Assembly (NCBI GenBank): GCA_017962825.1
Contig: JAGCUO010000021.1
Coordinates: 58,624 to 122,623, forward strand
Reading direction: 5' to 3'
From: Lachnospiraceae bacterium
Lineage (GTDB): Bacteria > Bacillota > Clostridia > Lachnospirales > Lachnospiraceae
DNA: 64,000 nt
Shown here: positions 32,710-41,678 of the stretch, piece after piece
Numbering within the stretch: the stretch's first letter is position 1
How the letters are laid out: each line of letters starts with the position of its first letter
Program-made: the position numbers and the translations under genes
The notes under the pieces: model-generated
What the model saw: the letters and a program-made list of their open reading frames with translations, nothing else
Told to the model about the DNA's origin: nothing
The model's database searches: none

Positions 32710-33357
32710 ATGCATATAGATCGCACCGAAAAATACATAGAGCTGACATCCCTTCCCCTTGCGGACGGCCTTGAAAAAGTCAGGGCAGAGGCGCTTGAGA
32801 ACGGTATTCCCATTATCAGACCCAGTGTATGCGGCCTTCTCAGATTCCTGATGGGATATGTAAAGCCCGCAAACATCCTGGAAGTCGGAACCGCTGTGGG
32901 GTTTTCCGCACTGCTGATGCATGAATATGCACGGGAAGCTTCCATAACCACCATAGAAAATTACGAGCCAAGGATCGACAAGGCCAAAGAGAACTTTGAA
33001 AAGTACGCAGGCCCGGCCGGAAATATAACTCTTCTTGAGGGGGATGCGGAAAAGATCCTTCCGACGCTTGAAAGCGGTACGTATGATTTTATCTTTCTGG
33101 ATTCGGCGAAGGGTCAGTATATAACCTTTCTCCCTGAACTCATCAGGCTCCTTACTCCCGGCGGAATGCTGGTTTCGGATAACTGCCTGCAGGATGGGGA
33201 TGTGATCGAATCAAGATATGCGGTCAGAAGAAGGGACCGCACCATTCATGACAGGATGAGGATGTACTTAAGTGAAGTTGCATCGAATCCCATGCTGAGT
33301 TCGGCGATACTTCCCATGGCCGACGGAGTAACCATAAGCTGCAAAGCAGGAGAATAA
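32710..33357 (+). CDS. tRNA 5-hydroxyuridine methyltransferase TrmR (YrrM)-type O-methyltransferase
   Basis: Class I SAM O-methyltransferase of the caffeoyl-CoA/catechol type. The 215 residues include the SAM motif ILEVGTAVGFSALLM near 57-71, acidic IENYE near 82-86 and FIFLDSAKGQY near 130-140 with the metal-binding Asp. In Bacillus the homologue YrrM methylates 5-hydroxyuridine at tRNA position 34, and yrrM is followed by U32 proteins that make the hydroxyl. The same order here (next gene starts two bases after the stop) supports that role over small-molecule methylation. Confidence 0.85.
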   Translation: MHIDRTEKYIELTSLPLADGLEKVRAEALENGIPIIRPSVCGLLRFLMGYVKPANILEVGTAVGFSALLMHEYAREASITTIENYEPRIDKAKENFEKYAGPAGNITLLEGDAEKILPTLESGTYDFIFLDSAKGQYITFLPELIRLLTPGGMLVSDNCLQDGDVIESRYAVRRRDRTIHDRMRMYLSEVASNPMLSSAILPMADGVTISCKAGE

Positions 33358-33359
33358 AC

Positions 33360-34619
33360 ATGAACAATTTAAAAAAGCCCGAGCTCCTGCTTCCCGCGGG
33401 AGGTCCCGATACATTTGAAACTGCGCTCAGATACGGAGCGGATGCCATATACATGGGAGGCGAATTCTTTTCACTTCGTGCAAAGGCACAGAATTTCGGC
33501 CTCGAAGAGATGGCAGAGAGTATAGTCAAAGCTCATGCCAAGGGGGTAAAGGTCTATATCACGGCCAATATATTCGCCCATAACCATGACCTTAAAGATG
33601 CGGGACAGTATTTTAAAGAACTGTCGCAGATGCCCGAAACACCCGATGCGATCCTTATCGCCGACCCGGGAATGTTCGATCTTTGTAAAGAAAACTGGCC
33701 CGAGAGCGTTATCCATATCTCGACTCAGGCCAATAATACCAATTATGCAACCTGTAATTTCTGGTACAGACAGGGAGCAAGGAGAATCGTTGTAGGAAGA
33801 GAGCTGTCTCTTAAGGAGATATCGGAACTCAGGGCAAATATCCCTGCCGATATGGAGATAGAAGCATTCGTACACGGTGCCATGTGCATATCATATTCGG
33901 GAAGATGTCTGCTTTCGTCATATATGACGGGCAGGGATTCAAACCGCGGAGCATGCACCCATCCTTGCAGGTGGAAATATTATGTCTGTGAGGAAAGCAG
34001 ACCGGGAGAATACATGCCCGTTGAAGAAAGCGAGAGAGGTACATTCATATTCAGTTCCAGGGATCTGTGCATGATAGATCACCTTCCCGATATGATAAAA
34101 GCCGGGATCGACTCTCTCAAAGTGGAGGGCAGGATGAAGAACCCTCTCTATGTTGCATCGGTTGCAAGAACATACAGATGTGCGATCGACGATTATTTCG
34201 AATCGCCGGAAAAGTATGAATCCAAAAAGGAAGTCTACACCGATCAGATATCAATGACCACGTTCAGGCCTTATGGCACCGGTTTCTTTTACGGGAACCC
34301 CTCAGCCGAAGGTCAGATATATGACGGCACGACATATAAGAGTAAGGCAGTCTATCTGGGAAGCATAGAAACTGCCGAAGCTCAGGGTGATGACACTGTT
34401 GTCACATTTATGCAGAAAAATAAATTCTCCGTCGGAGATGAGATACAGGTCATGAAACCGGACGGGACAAATTTAGCAGCAAAAGCCGTAAAGATGTTCG
34501 GACCTGACGGAAATGAGATGGAGAATTGTCCTCATGCCAGCGAAATGATAAAGGCAGTTTTGGAATGCGGAAAGGAGGCACGCCCCGAAGCGGGAGATGT
34601 GATGAGGCTCGTTTTATAA
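33360..34619 (+). CDS. Peptidase U32 family protein, TrhP-type tRNA hydroxylation factor
   Basis: The 419 residues contain the U32 signature EAFVHGAMCISYSGRC near 174-189 and the conserved cysteines in SNRGACTHPCRWKY near 199-212, which bind an Fe-S cluster in TrhP. The N-terminal TIM-barrel-like part begins PELLLPAGGPDTFETALRYGADAIY. Members named collagenase-like protease are now known in E. coli and Bacillus to make 5-hydroxyuridine-34 with prephenate-dependent chemistry. Bacillus has two such genes after yrrM; only one is present here. Functional assignment follows context and signature. Confidence 0.88.
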   Translation: MNNLKKPELLLPAGGPDTFETALRYGADAIYMGGEFFSLRAKAQNFGLEEMAESIVKAHAKGVKVYITANIFAHNHDLKDAGQYFKELSQMPETPDAILIADPGMFDLCKENWPESVIHISTQANNTNYATCNFWYRQGARRIVVGRELSLKEISELRANIPADMEIEAFVHGAMCISYSGRCLLSSYMTGRDSNRGACTHPCRWKYYVCEESRPGEYMPVEESERGTFIFSSRDLCMIDHLPDMIKAGIDSLKVEGRMKNPLYVASVARTYRCAIDDYFESPEKYESKKEVYTDQISMTTFRPYGTGFFYGNPSAEGQIYDGTTYKSKAVYLGSIETAEAQGDDTVVTFMQKNKFSVGDEIQVMKPDGTNLAAKAVKMFGPDGNEMENCPHASEMIKAVLECGKEARPEAGDVMRLVL

Positions 34620-34640
34620 AACGGCCCGGAGGTATTTGTT

Positions 34641-35990
34641 ATGAGTAATAATAGAAGAAATGATACAGGCAGGGATCGTATGCCTGAAAGACCCATATAT
34701 TATAACGATATAGAAAATGACGGTTATGTGGATTACGATGCGAAAAGACCCGGAGCATCAAGACAGGGAGCGGGACGCCCGGCAGGAAGGCCTGAAAGAC
34801 GCACCTACAGGGAAGATGTAAACGGATATGAAAGAAACAGACCGCAGTTTGAGCCCAGGGATAACAGGGTAAGACGTGAGTCAAGCCCCCGCCCGGATGA
34901 GAGAAGAAGACGCCCGGAGCCCGGATACATTGACGAGCGTGCCTATCGCGATGACAGACGTGATGACCGAAGAGGCACCGGGAAAAAATCCCGTCAGAGA
35001 AAAAAGAAAAATCCTTTTAAGAGCTTTTTGATCACTATTTTTGTATGCGCACTTATCATCCTTATCGCCGGACTCGGAATTTCCTATTCCGTTACCAAGA
35101 AGGCGTACGGAATGATGAATTATGAATCTGCCGGTGATTTTGACAAGGAGGCACTTACCGAAGACGGGGTGACCAACATTTTGCTCATCGGTAATGACTC
35201 CAGACTCAACGGCGAGGACGGAAGAAGTGATGCCATGATCCTGGTTTCCATATCCAAGACCAGCGGCAAGATCCTTATGACATCGATCTTAAGAGATGTA
35301 TATGTGGAGATTCCCGGACATGGCTCCAACAGACTTAATGCAGCCTATGCATTCGGCGGCCCCGAGCTTCTCATGGAGACCATCGAGCATAATTTCGATA
35401 TTCCCGTCAGCAGATATGTCCTGGTTAATTTCGAGGCATTTGCGGGAGTTGTAGATGCGGTAGGCGGCGTTGATATTGAGCTGACGCTTGAAGAGATCGG
35501 ATGGGTCAATGCCTACCTGAACGAATATAACGAGCTCACAGGTCATGAATTCGGATACAATTATCTGACCCAGACAGAGCCCGGAGTTATCCATCTGAAC
35601 GGCCCTCAGGCACTTGCATATTCAAGAAACAGATATGTGGGAACCGATTTCGGACGTACCGAGCGTCAGAGAAAGGTAATGGAGGAGATCATTAAGAAAC
35701 TTCCCGGAGCCGTTATCACCAATATGAACGGACTTATGGAGGGACTTTGCCCCAATCTTACCACCAACCTGACCATGAAAGAGTGTTACGGACTGGCACT
35801 CAGACTTCCCTTTATCCTGAAGTATGAGAGAGTCAGCGGAAGCATTCCCCTCGAAGGAACCTGGTGGGACCAGAATATCGACGGAATGGCTGTTCTTGGT
35901 ATAGATTTTGAGGCCAATAAGAATTATCTTCACGAAAATCTGTATGTAAAACCCGAAAAAGAAGCGGGTGAAGAATCTTCAGAACCCTAA
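34641..35990 (+). CDS. LytR-CpsA-Psr family wall-polymer ligase
   Basis: LCP enzymes attach teichoic acids or capsular polymers to peptidoglycan outside the membrane. The 449 residues have an unusually long cytosolic N-terminus (about 1-127) that is disordered and rich in Arg, Asp, Pro and Gly, a membrane helix at 129-150, and the LCP domain: NILLIGNDSRLNGEDGRSDAM near 179-199, ILMTSILRDVYVEIPG near 212-227, VGGVDIEL and the conserved Arg pair in YSRNRYVGTDFGRTERQR. GGAGG precedes the ATG. It is followed by a hairpin that overlaps the glutamine synthetase promoter. Confidence 0.92.
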   Translation: MSNNRRNDTGRDRMPERPIYYNDIENDGYVDYDAKRPGASRQGAGRPAGRPERRTYREDVNGYERNRPQFEPRDNRVRRESSPRPDERRRRPEPGYIDERAYRDDRRDDRRGTGKKSRQRKKKNPFKSFLITIFVCALIILIAGLGISYSVTKKAYGMMNYESAGDFDKEALTEDGVTNILLIGNDSRLNGEDGRSDAMILVSISKTSGKILMTSILRDVYVEIPGHGSNRLNAAYAFGGPELLMETIEHNFDIPVSRYVLVNFEAFAGVVDAVGGVDIELTLEEIGWVNAYLNEYNELTGHEFGYNYLTQTEPGVIHLNGPQALAYSRNRYVGTDFGRTERQRKVMEEIIKKLPGAVITNMNGLMEGLCPNLTTNLTMKECYGLALRLPFILKYERVSGSIPLEGTWWDQNIDGMAVLGIDFEANKNYLHENLYVKPEKEAGEESSEP

Positions 35991-36001
35991 AGTTAAAGCA
36001 G

Positions 36002-36032
36002 GCGGCGTATTTTTCATTGAAAAATGCGCCGC
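36002..36032. repeat. Inverted repeat after the LCP gene, overlapping the glutamine synthetase promoter
   Basis: Fourteen-base arms at 36002-36015 and 36019-36032 (GCGGCG... and ...CGCCGC) pair with one T-G wobble around ATT. There is no T run after it on the plus strand, so as a terminator it would be weak. The right arm contains most of the next -35 and spacer. Confidence 0.6.
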
Positions 36033-36045
36033 TTATGTATAAAAT
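36017..36045 (+). promoter_or_regulatory. Putative sigma-A promoter of the glutamine synthetase gene
   Basis: TTGAAA at 36017-36022 and TAAAAT at 36040-36045 with a 17-base spacer. The leader also holds a small hairpin with GGGG and CCCC arms (about 36070-36084) just before the GAAGGAG ribosome site. Confidence 0.7.
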
Positions 36046-36100
36046 CAGTTTGTGTATGCCCAAAAACAGGGGTCTTATGCCCCAGCGAAGGAGTGCGTTT

Positions 36101-38212
36101 ATGTACGAAGATGTAAATGTAGAAGAGATATTCGGATCGAAGGTCTTTACTCTCGGTAAGATGAGAGAAAGGCTTCCCGAAGCCGTTTTTAAGGAGGTAA
36201 GAGCCGTAATGCAGCACGGCGGCGAGCTTTCCAGAAAGTCAGCCGATGTTGTTGCCGGAGCCATGAAGGATTGGGCCATCGAAAACGGTGCCACCCACTA
36301 TACCCACTGGTTTCAGCCTCTTACCGGAATAACCGCAGAGAAGCATGATGCATTCATTTCCCATCCCGACTCAAACGGAAGGATGATAATGGATTTCTCA
36401 GGAAAAGAGCTCATCAAGGGTGAGCCCGATGCTTCATCTTTCCCTTCGGGCGGACTCAGAGCAACATTCGAAGCAAGAGGATATACGGTTTGGGATATTA
36501 CCTCCCCCGCATTCCTTAAGGAAGATGCAACAGGAGTAATCCTCTGCATTCCCACAGCATTCTGTTCATATACCGGAGAAGCACTTGATAAGAAAACTCC
36601 TCTCCTTCGTTCAATGGAGGCGGTTTCCGATCAGGCTCTCAGGATCGTAAGATTATTCGGAGACACCACTGCCAAGAAGGTTACCCCTTCTGTTGGTCCC
36701 GAGCAGGAGTATTTCCTGGTAGACAGAGAAAAGTATCTCAGACGTCCCGACATGGTATTTGCGGGAAGGACACTTTTCGGAGCTCCCGCCCCCAAAGGAC
36801 AGGAGATGGACGATCATTATTTCGGTGCCATCAGAGAAAGGATCGGAGCTTTCATGAGGGATCTTAACCTCGAGCTCTGGAAACTCGGTGTTACCGCTAA
36901 GACCCAGCACAATGAAGCAGCTCCCGCTCAGCATGAGCTTGCTCCCATATATGAGACCGCAAACATTGCTGTTGACCATAACCAGATCATCATGGAGACC
37001 ATGAAGAAGGTTGCGGAGCGCAGAGGACTTCATTGTCTTCTCAATGAAAAGCCTTATGAAGGAGTTAACGGATCCGGTAAGCATAATAACTGGTCCCTCA
37101 CCACCGACACCGGTGTTAATCTTCTCGATCCCGGTGAGGCACCCGAGGCCAATGTAAGATTCCTTCTTGTACTGTCATGCATACTTAAAGCAGTGGACGA
37201 TCATGCGGACCTTCTCAGACAGAGTGCCGCAAATGTAGGCAACGAGCACAGACTCGGTGCCGACGAGGCGCCCCCTGCCATCATCTCTGTATTCCTCGGA
37301 GAACAGCTTGAGGATGTTGTAAAACAGCTTGTGGAAACCGGTGCCGCCGATCATTCGATCCATGGCGGAAAACTGATGACGGGTGTATCCACTCTTTCCG
37401 ATATCGAGAAGGATGCTACCGACAGAAACCGTACTTCACCTTTCGCATTTACAGGAAATAAGTTTGAATTCCGTATGGTTGGAAGCTCCGATTCCATCGC
37501 GGATGCCAATACAGCCATTAATACCATCGTGGCAGAGGCTTTCTGCGACGCTGCCGATGAGCTGGAAAAGGCCGATAACTTCGAGATTGCCGTTCACGAT
37601 CTTATCAAGAAGAACCTGACCGATCATGTAAGGATCATATTCTCCGGAGACGGATATTCCGATGCATGGGTTGAAGAAGCTGCCAAGCGCGGACTTCCCA
37701 ATATCCGTACCATGGTTGATGCGGCTTCCGCACTTACCACCGAAAGAAGCGTTAAACTCTTCGAAAGATTCGGAATCTACACAAAAGTTGAGCTTGAATC
37801 CCGTGAAGAGATCGTGTACGAAACCTATTCCAAGAGCATCAATATCGAGGCAAATGCCATGATCGGTATGGCAAGAAAGCTCTATATTCCTGCTGTGGTC
37901 AAGTACGAGAAATTACTTGCGGATACAATTAACCAGCTTAAGAGCGCCGGACTTGATGCCGCAGCCGAGACTGAGATCCTTTCCGATATCTCGGTAGAGC
38001 TTAAGCTTGTTCTTAAGGCGGTAGAGAACCTTGAGAGAGTTACATCAAACGCAAAACTTATGAAATACGGCAAGGATCAGGCTGCTTCTTACAGGGACAA
38101 TGTAGTACCTGCAATGGCACAGCTCAGAACTCCCGTAGACAAGCTTGAGACCTTGGTCGATAAGAGAATGTGGCCCGTACCTACTTACGAAGATCTCATG
38201 TTTGAAGTATAA
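36101..38212 (+). CDS. glnN: Glutamine synthetase, type III
   Basis: Makes glutamine from glutamate, ammonia and ATP. The 703 residues match GSIII, the large form common in Bacteroides, Butyrivibrio and cyanobacteria. Visible motifs are THWFQPLTG near 66-74, KGEPDASSFPSGG near 106-118, GPEQEYFLVDREKY near 199-212, AAPAQHELAPIYE near 272-284, GVNGSGKHNNWS near 321-332 and NKFEFRMVGSSDS near 453-465. ATG 36101 has GAAGGAG seven bases upstream; in-frame ATGs before it fall inside the promoter region. It probably forms an operon with the DUF815 ATPase 20 bases downstream. Confidence 0.96.
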   Translation: MYEDVNVEEIFGSKVFTLGKMRERLPEAVFKEVRAVMQHGGELSRKSADVVAGAMKDWAIENGATHYTHWFQPLTGITAEKHDAFISHPDSNGRMIMDFSGKELIKGEPDASSFPSGGLRATFEARGYTVWDITSPAFLKEDATGVILCIPTAFCSYTGEALDKKTPLLRSMEAVSDQALRIVRLFGDTTAKKVTPSVGPEQEYFLVDREKYLRRPDMVFAGRTLFGAPAPKGQEMDDHYFGAIRERIGAFMRDLNLELWKLGVTAKTQHNEAAPAQHELAPIYETANIAVDHNQIIMETMKKVAERRGLHCLLNEKPYEGVNGSGKHNNWSLTTDTGVNLLDPGEAPEANVRFLLVLSCILKAVDDHADLLRQSAANVGNEHRLGADEAPPAIISVFLGEQLEDVVKQLVETGAADHSIHGGKLMTGVSTLSDIEKDATDRNRTSPFAFTGNKFEFRMVGSSDSIADANTAINTIVAEAFCDAADELEKADNFEIAVHDLIKKNLTDHVRIIFSGDGYSDAWVEEAAKRGLPNIRTMVDAASALTTERSVKLFERFGIYTKVELESREEIVYETYSKSINIEANAMIGMARKLYIPAVVKYEKLLADTINQLKSAGLDAAAETEILSDISVELKLVLKAVENLERVTSNAKLMKYGKDQAASYRDNVVPAMAQLRTPVDKLETLVDKRMWPVPTYEDLMFEV

Positions 38213-38232
38213 ATGTGCAGAAGAGGCAGTTT

Positions 38233-39543
38233 ATGGACCGCATAACATCCAGATTACTCATATACGGATCCCTCCCGGAGGATTCCATACTTATGCAGCT
38301 TTCTCAGGTCTGCAGAAAAGTAAGGAGCGGCAGATACGATCTCGGAACCGAGACCGGTATTGTTTATGCCCAGATAAAGAGGATCCTTGAGATATCCACG
38401 GATTATGCCTTTGATCACAACCTGTGGCAGAACTACCTTACATATCTCCTTGTTACCGCCGAAAATCCCTTCACCCTTACTGCGGAGAAGACAGGCGGAA
38501 GCGAGGGAAGCGTTAATCATTTTGCGAGAAATGATTTTGCGGCATTTATAGAGCTCTTCCATTATGATTTTACCTGGCTTGAGGATATCCTTGAGACAGA
38601 TGTATTCAGGACTATTACGAACTACAGGGCCATCGAAAAGCCCGCACTTATGTATAACGGCAATGTCAGTGAGAAGGTAAGAGCCCTCAGTGACAAGCTG
38701 GCACAGGCACAGAACGCCGACGAATTTTTCACCGTGATAACCGGATTCTACAGGGATTATGGTGTGGGAATGTTCGGACTTAACAAGGCGTTCAGAATAA
38801 CCGAAGCGCCTGACGGAAGTGTCATTTTTAAACCCGTCGCAAATATGGAGCATGTTCTTCTTTCCGATCTTCACGGATATGAGCTTCAGAAAGAAAAACT
38901 GATCCGTAATACCGAAGCTTTTGTAGAGGGAAGAAAGGCCAATAATGTCCTTTTATTCGGTGACAGCGGAACCGGTAAATCCACCAGTATCAAGGCTATC
39001 GTCAACGAATACTATGACCGTGGCCTTCGTATGATCGAGATCTATAAGCATCAGTTCAGAAACCTCAGCCAGCTCATAAGCCAGATCAAAAACCGTAACT
39101 ATAAGTTCATCATATATATGGACGATCTTTCTTTTGAAGAGGATGAGTCCGATTACAAGTTCCTGAAAGCAGTCATAGAGGGCGGTCTCGAGACTAAGCC
39201 TTCGAATATCCTGATATATGCCACATCCAACAGACGTCACCTTATACGTGAGATGTGGACCGACAGGGACGACATGGAACAAAACGGCGATATCCACAGA
39301 TCGGATACCATGGAAGAGAAGCTTTCTCTTGCAAACCGTTTCGGCGTTACCATCGGATACTACAAGCCCGACCGTAATCTGTATCATTCCATCGTAAGAG
39401 CTTTGGCCGATCGCAACGGCATTAAAATGGAGGATAAAGAACTCTTCCTTCTCAGTGACCAGTGGGAGATGAGCCATGGCGGAGTATCGGGCAGAACTGC
39501 GGGTCAGTTCATCAGTCATCTGATGTCGGATCCCGGAAAATAA
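38233..39543 (+). CDS. DUF815 family AAA-type ATPase
   Basis: 436 residues. The C-terminal ATPase has Walker A GDSGTGKS at 243-250, Walker B FIIYMDDLSF near 292-301 and an ATSNRRHLI sensor segment near 321-329. The N-terminal ~200 residues are helical and unrecognised. DUF815 proteins are widespread in bacteria; the biochemical role is not established to my knowledge. ATG 38233 has AGAGG six bases before it; an in-frame GTG at 38215 is the alternative. A shared transcript with the GSIII gene is likely, as no terminator separates them, but whether the ATPase acts on nitrogen metabolism is unknown. Confidence 0.88.
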   Translation: MDRITSRLLIYGSLPEDSILMQLSQVCRKVRSGRYDLGTETGIVYAQIKRILEISTDYAFDHNLWQNYLTYLLVTAENPFTLTAEKTGGSEGSVNHFARNDFAAFIELFHYDFTWLEDILETDVFRTITNYRAIEKPALMYNGNVSEKVRALSDKLAQAQNADEFFTVITGFYRDYGVGMFGLNKAFRITEAPDGSVIFKPVANMEHVLLSDLHGYELQKEKLIRNTEAFVEGRKANNVLLFGDSGTGKSTSIKAIVNEYYDRGLRMIEIYKHQFRNLSQLISQIKNRNYKFIIYMDDLSFEEDESDYKFLKAVIEGGLETKPSNILIYATSNRRHLIREMWTDRDDMEQNGDIHRSDTMEEKLSLANRFGVTIGYYKPDRNLYHSIVRALADRNGIKMEDKELFLLSDQWEMSHGGVSGRTAGQFISHLMSDPGK

Positions 39544-39559
39544 ATCTTTAAAAAAGTTC

Positions 39560-39588
39560 TTGCATATTTTAAATCTTTTATATATAAT
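39560..39588 (+). promoter_or_regulatory. Promoter of the tRNA-Gln gene
   Basis: TTGCAT at 39560-39565 and a perfect TATAAT at 39583-39588 with a 17-base spacer, 20 bases before the tRNA. Confidence 0.82.
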
Positions 39589-39607
39589 GTGTTTTCGTAA
39601 TGCAAAT

Positions 39608-39680
39608 AGGGCTATAGCCAAATGGTAAGGCAGCGGATTCTGATTCCGTCATTTTCAAGGTTCGAGTCCTTGTAGCCCTG
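39608..39680 (+). tRNA. tRNA-Gln(CTG)
   Basis: A 73-base cloverleaf: acceptor arms AGGGCTA (39608-39614) and TAGCCCT (39673-39679) with discriminator G, a D loop with AAATGGTAAG, anticodon loop TTCTGAT with anticodon CTG, and T arm CAAGG-TTCGAGT-CCTTG. The 3' CCA is not encoded. The anticodon arm closely resembles E. coli tRNA-Gln. It stands alone, with its own promoter and terminator. Confidence 0.95.
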
Positions 39681-39684
39681 CTCT

Positions 39685-39713
39685 AAGCCGAGGACACCGT
39701 CCTCGGCTTTTTT
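39685..39713 (+). terminator. Intrinsic terminator after tRNA-Gln
   Basis: AAGCCGAGGAC at 39685-39695 pairs with GTCCTCGGCTT at 39699-39709, followed by further T to 39713. Confidence 0.92.
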
Positions 39714-39737
39714 GTAACCATTTATAGGAGAATACTA

Positions 39738-40967
39738 TTGGACGGAAATAACAATCAATTCGAGCAGCAGGGGTACGATCCCGTTACCGGTCAGCCCATA
39801 GCGCAGTCTCCTGCAGGCGGAACATCATATCAGTATGGTGGGTCTCAATACGGAGCACCTCAGAACGGAAACCCTCAGTATGGCGGACCTCAGTACGGAA
39901 ATTATCAGTATGCGAATCCTCAGTATGCCTATCCTCAGTACGGATACGGAATGCCTCAGGCTCCCGTATTTGATGAGCGAAGTGCAAGAAGACATTTCAG
40001 CAGGATAGGATTGAGTTATTTTGTATTCTGGATTGCTTCTTTACTTCTTGGAAACGGAGTTGCCATTGTTCTTTATCTGGTCGAACCGAATGCGATGGTT
40101 AATTATCTGATATCGATGCTGGTCGCACTGCTTCCGATGTATCTGATCGGTGCCCCTCTATGCTGGCTTTGTTTGAGAGGCGTCCGGGCTGAGAAGCCGG
40201 AGAAAAATCACTGGAGCTTCTGGCAGATATTAGGCGGATTTATAGTAGCTTACAGCATGATGCATATCGGAAGCTGGATAGGTACCTATGTCGGAGAGAT
40301 CATAGAATCTTATATCCCCGATGCCCAGGCATCCACAAACAGCGTTCAGGAGCTGGTCCTTACAGGTGAGATGTGGGTTAATGTCATGGCCATGGTAATA
40401 TTCGGCCCCATTGGAGAGGAATTGCTTTTCAGGAAATTTCTCTGCGACAGGCTTAAGCCTTTTGGAGACGGTGTGGCGATCGTTGTTTCCGGCATTATGT
40501 TCGGATTATTCCATGGAAATATCACACAGGGAATTTATGCAAGTATGTTAGGCATGATCTTTGCATATGTGTATCTGAAAACGGGTAATATTTTTATTAC
40601 CATCGGATACCATGTGGTCGCAAATTTCATGGGAAGCGTACTTCCGTTGCTTTTATTGAATTCCGCTGCTCTGGGCGGGCTTGATGAAGTGATGGCAGGC
40701 GGTGATCCGAATGCGCTCAGTGAGTTTATCATGGGAAATATGGATGCTTTCTTCCTGTACGGAGGATATGTTTTATTGATCTTCGGACTTATGATAGCTG
40801 GAGTGGTCATCCTGATCGTTACCGTTGCAAGAGGCCGTGTTCGGATCAATCCCGGAACATACAGGATTCCTTCGGGAAAGAGATTTAAGACCGTTTTCAT
40901 TAATGTCGGAATGATCCTTTTCCTGCTCGGCTGTTTTTCCGAGGTAATTCTCAATACGTTTTTCTAA
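39738..40967 (+). CDS. CPBP family intramembrane glutamic endopeptidase
   Basis: A 409-residue membrane protein. The first 78 residues are a Gly-Tyr-Gln-Pro-rich low-complexity segment built from repeats of QYG(G/N)PQ. About eight membrane helices follow. The CPBP (Abi/CAAX-like) motifs are intact: GEELLFRKF with Glu227, Glu228 and Arg232, FGLFHGN with His259, and GYHVVANF with His and Asn. Substrate unknown; relatives include Rce1-like proteases and bacteriocin self-immunity proteins. Start TTG 39738 with AGGAG eight bases upstream. A short gap separates it from the thioesterase gene, with AAGGAG before that start. Confidence 0.87.
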   Translation: MDGNNNQFEQQGYDPVTGQPIAQSPAGGTSYQYGGSQYGAPQNGNPQYGGPQYGNYQYANPQYAYPQYGYGMPQAPVFDERSARRHFSRIGLSYFVFWIASLLLGNGVAIVLYLVEPNAMVNYLISMLVALLPMYLIGAPLCWLCLRGVRAEKPEKNHWSFWQILGGFIVAYSMMHIGSWIGTYVGEIIESYIPDAQASTNSVQELVLTGEMWVNVMAMVIFGPIGEELLFRKFLCDRLKPFGDGVAIVVSGIMFGLFHGNITQGIYASMLGMIFAYVYLKTGNIFITIGYHVVANFMGSVLPLLLLNSAALGGLDEVMAGGDPNALSEFIMGNMDAFFLYGGYVLLIFGLMIAGVVILIVTVARGRVRINPGTYRIPSGKRFKTVFINVGMILFLLGCFSEVILNTFF

Positions 40968-40979
40968 GGAGCAAAGCAG

Positions 40980-41678
40980 ATGTACGAATATGACATCCGA
41001 ATAGGATATCATCAGGTAGATGAAAATAAAACACTTACCATACCCGCACTTATAGATCTGTTTCAGGACTGCTCCACATTTCAGTCGGAGGATTTAGGAA
41101 TCGGGATTGATTACTGCAGGGAAAACAACTTCTTCTGGGTCATCAATAACTGGCAGGTTGAGATCGATTCGCTTCCTCAGCTCTGCGATTATGTTACTAT
41201 CTTTACTTTTCCTTATGAGTTCAAGGGATTTGTAGGGAAAAGATGCTTCGGACTGAAGATGAATGGTGAGACTGTGGTAAGGGCATCATCCGTATGGTCG
41301 CTCCTGAGTACCGAAACCTATCTTCCCGTAAGGACAAATGATCTGATGCACGAAAAATATGTCCTTGAAGAACCTCTTCAGATGGGCCCCTTCAAGCGCA
41401 AGATCGCGGTGCCCGAAGGCGGAGAAAAACAGATTCCCATAACCATACAGAATGTTCATCTGGATGCGAACCACCATGTAAATAACGGAAAATATGTGGC
41501 AATGGGTGCATCATTTCTTCCGGAAGGTGTTAAGATAAAAGAAATAAGGGTCGGATACCTCTCCCAGGCATTTCTAGGAGACACTATCTATCCCAGACTT
41601 GTAGAGATCGAAGACGGATACATCGTTTCTCTCGAAGATAAGGACGGCAAACCATATGCCGTAATGGAATTCAAATGA
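40980..41678 (+). CDS. Acyl-ACP thioesterase
   Basis: Releases fatty acids from acyl carrier protein. The 232 residues hold two hotdog folds, as in FatA/FatB-like bacterial enzymes: YDIRIGYHQVDENKTLTIPALIDLFQDCS (motifs RIGYHQVDENK and LIDLFQDCS) in the first, NVHLDANHHVNNGKYV near 157-172 in the second, with the Asp/Asn and His of the catalytic set. AAGGAGC precedes the ATG. The stop overlaps the cvfB start as ATGA. Confidence 0.9.
   Translation: MYEYDIRIGYHQVDENKTLTIPALIDLFQDCSTFQSEDLGIGIDYCRENNFFWVINNWQVEIDSLPQLCDYVTIFTFPYEFKGFVGKRCFGLKMNGETVVRASSVWSLLSTETYLPVRTNDLMHEKYVLEEPLQMGPFKRKIAVPEGGEKQIPITIQNVHLDANHHVNNGKYVAMGASFLPEGVKIKEIRVGYLSQAFLGDTIYPRLVEIEDGYIVSLEDKDGKPYAVMEFK

Noticed and set aside
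36002-36032. Strong terminator for the LCP gene
   Set aside because: The hairpin is stable, but no T run follows; annotated as an inverted repeat instead.
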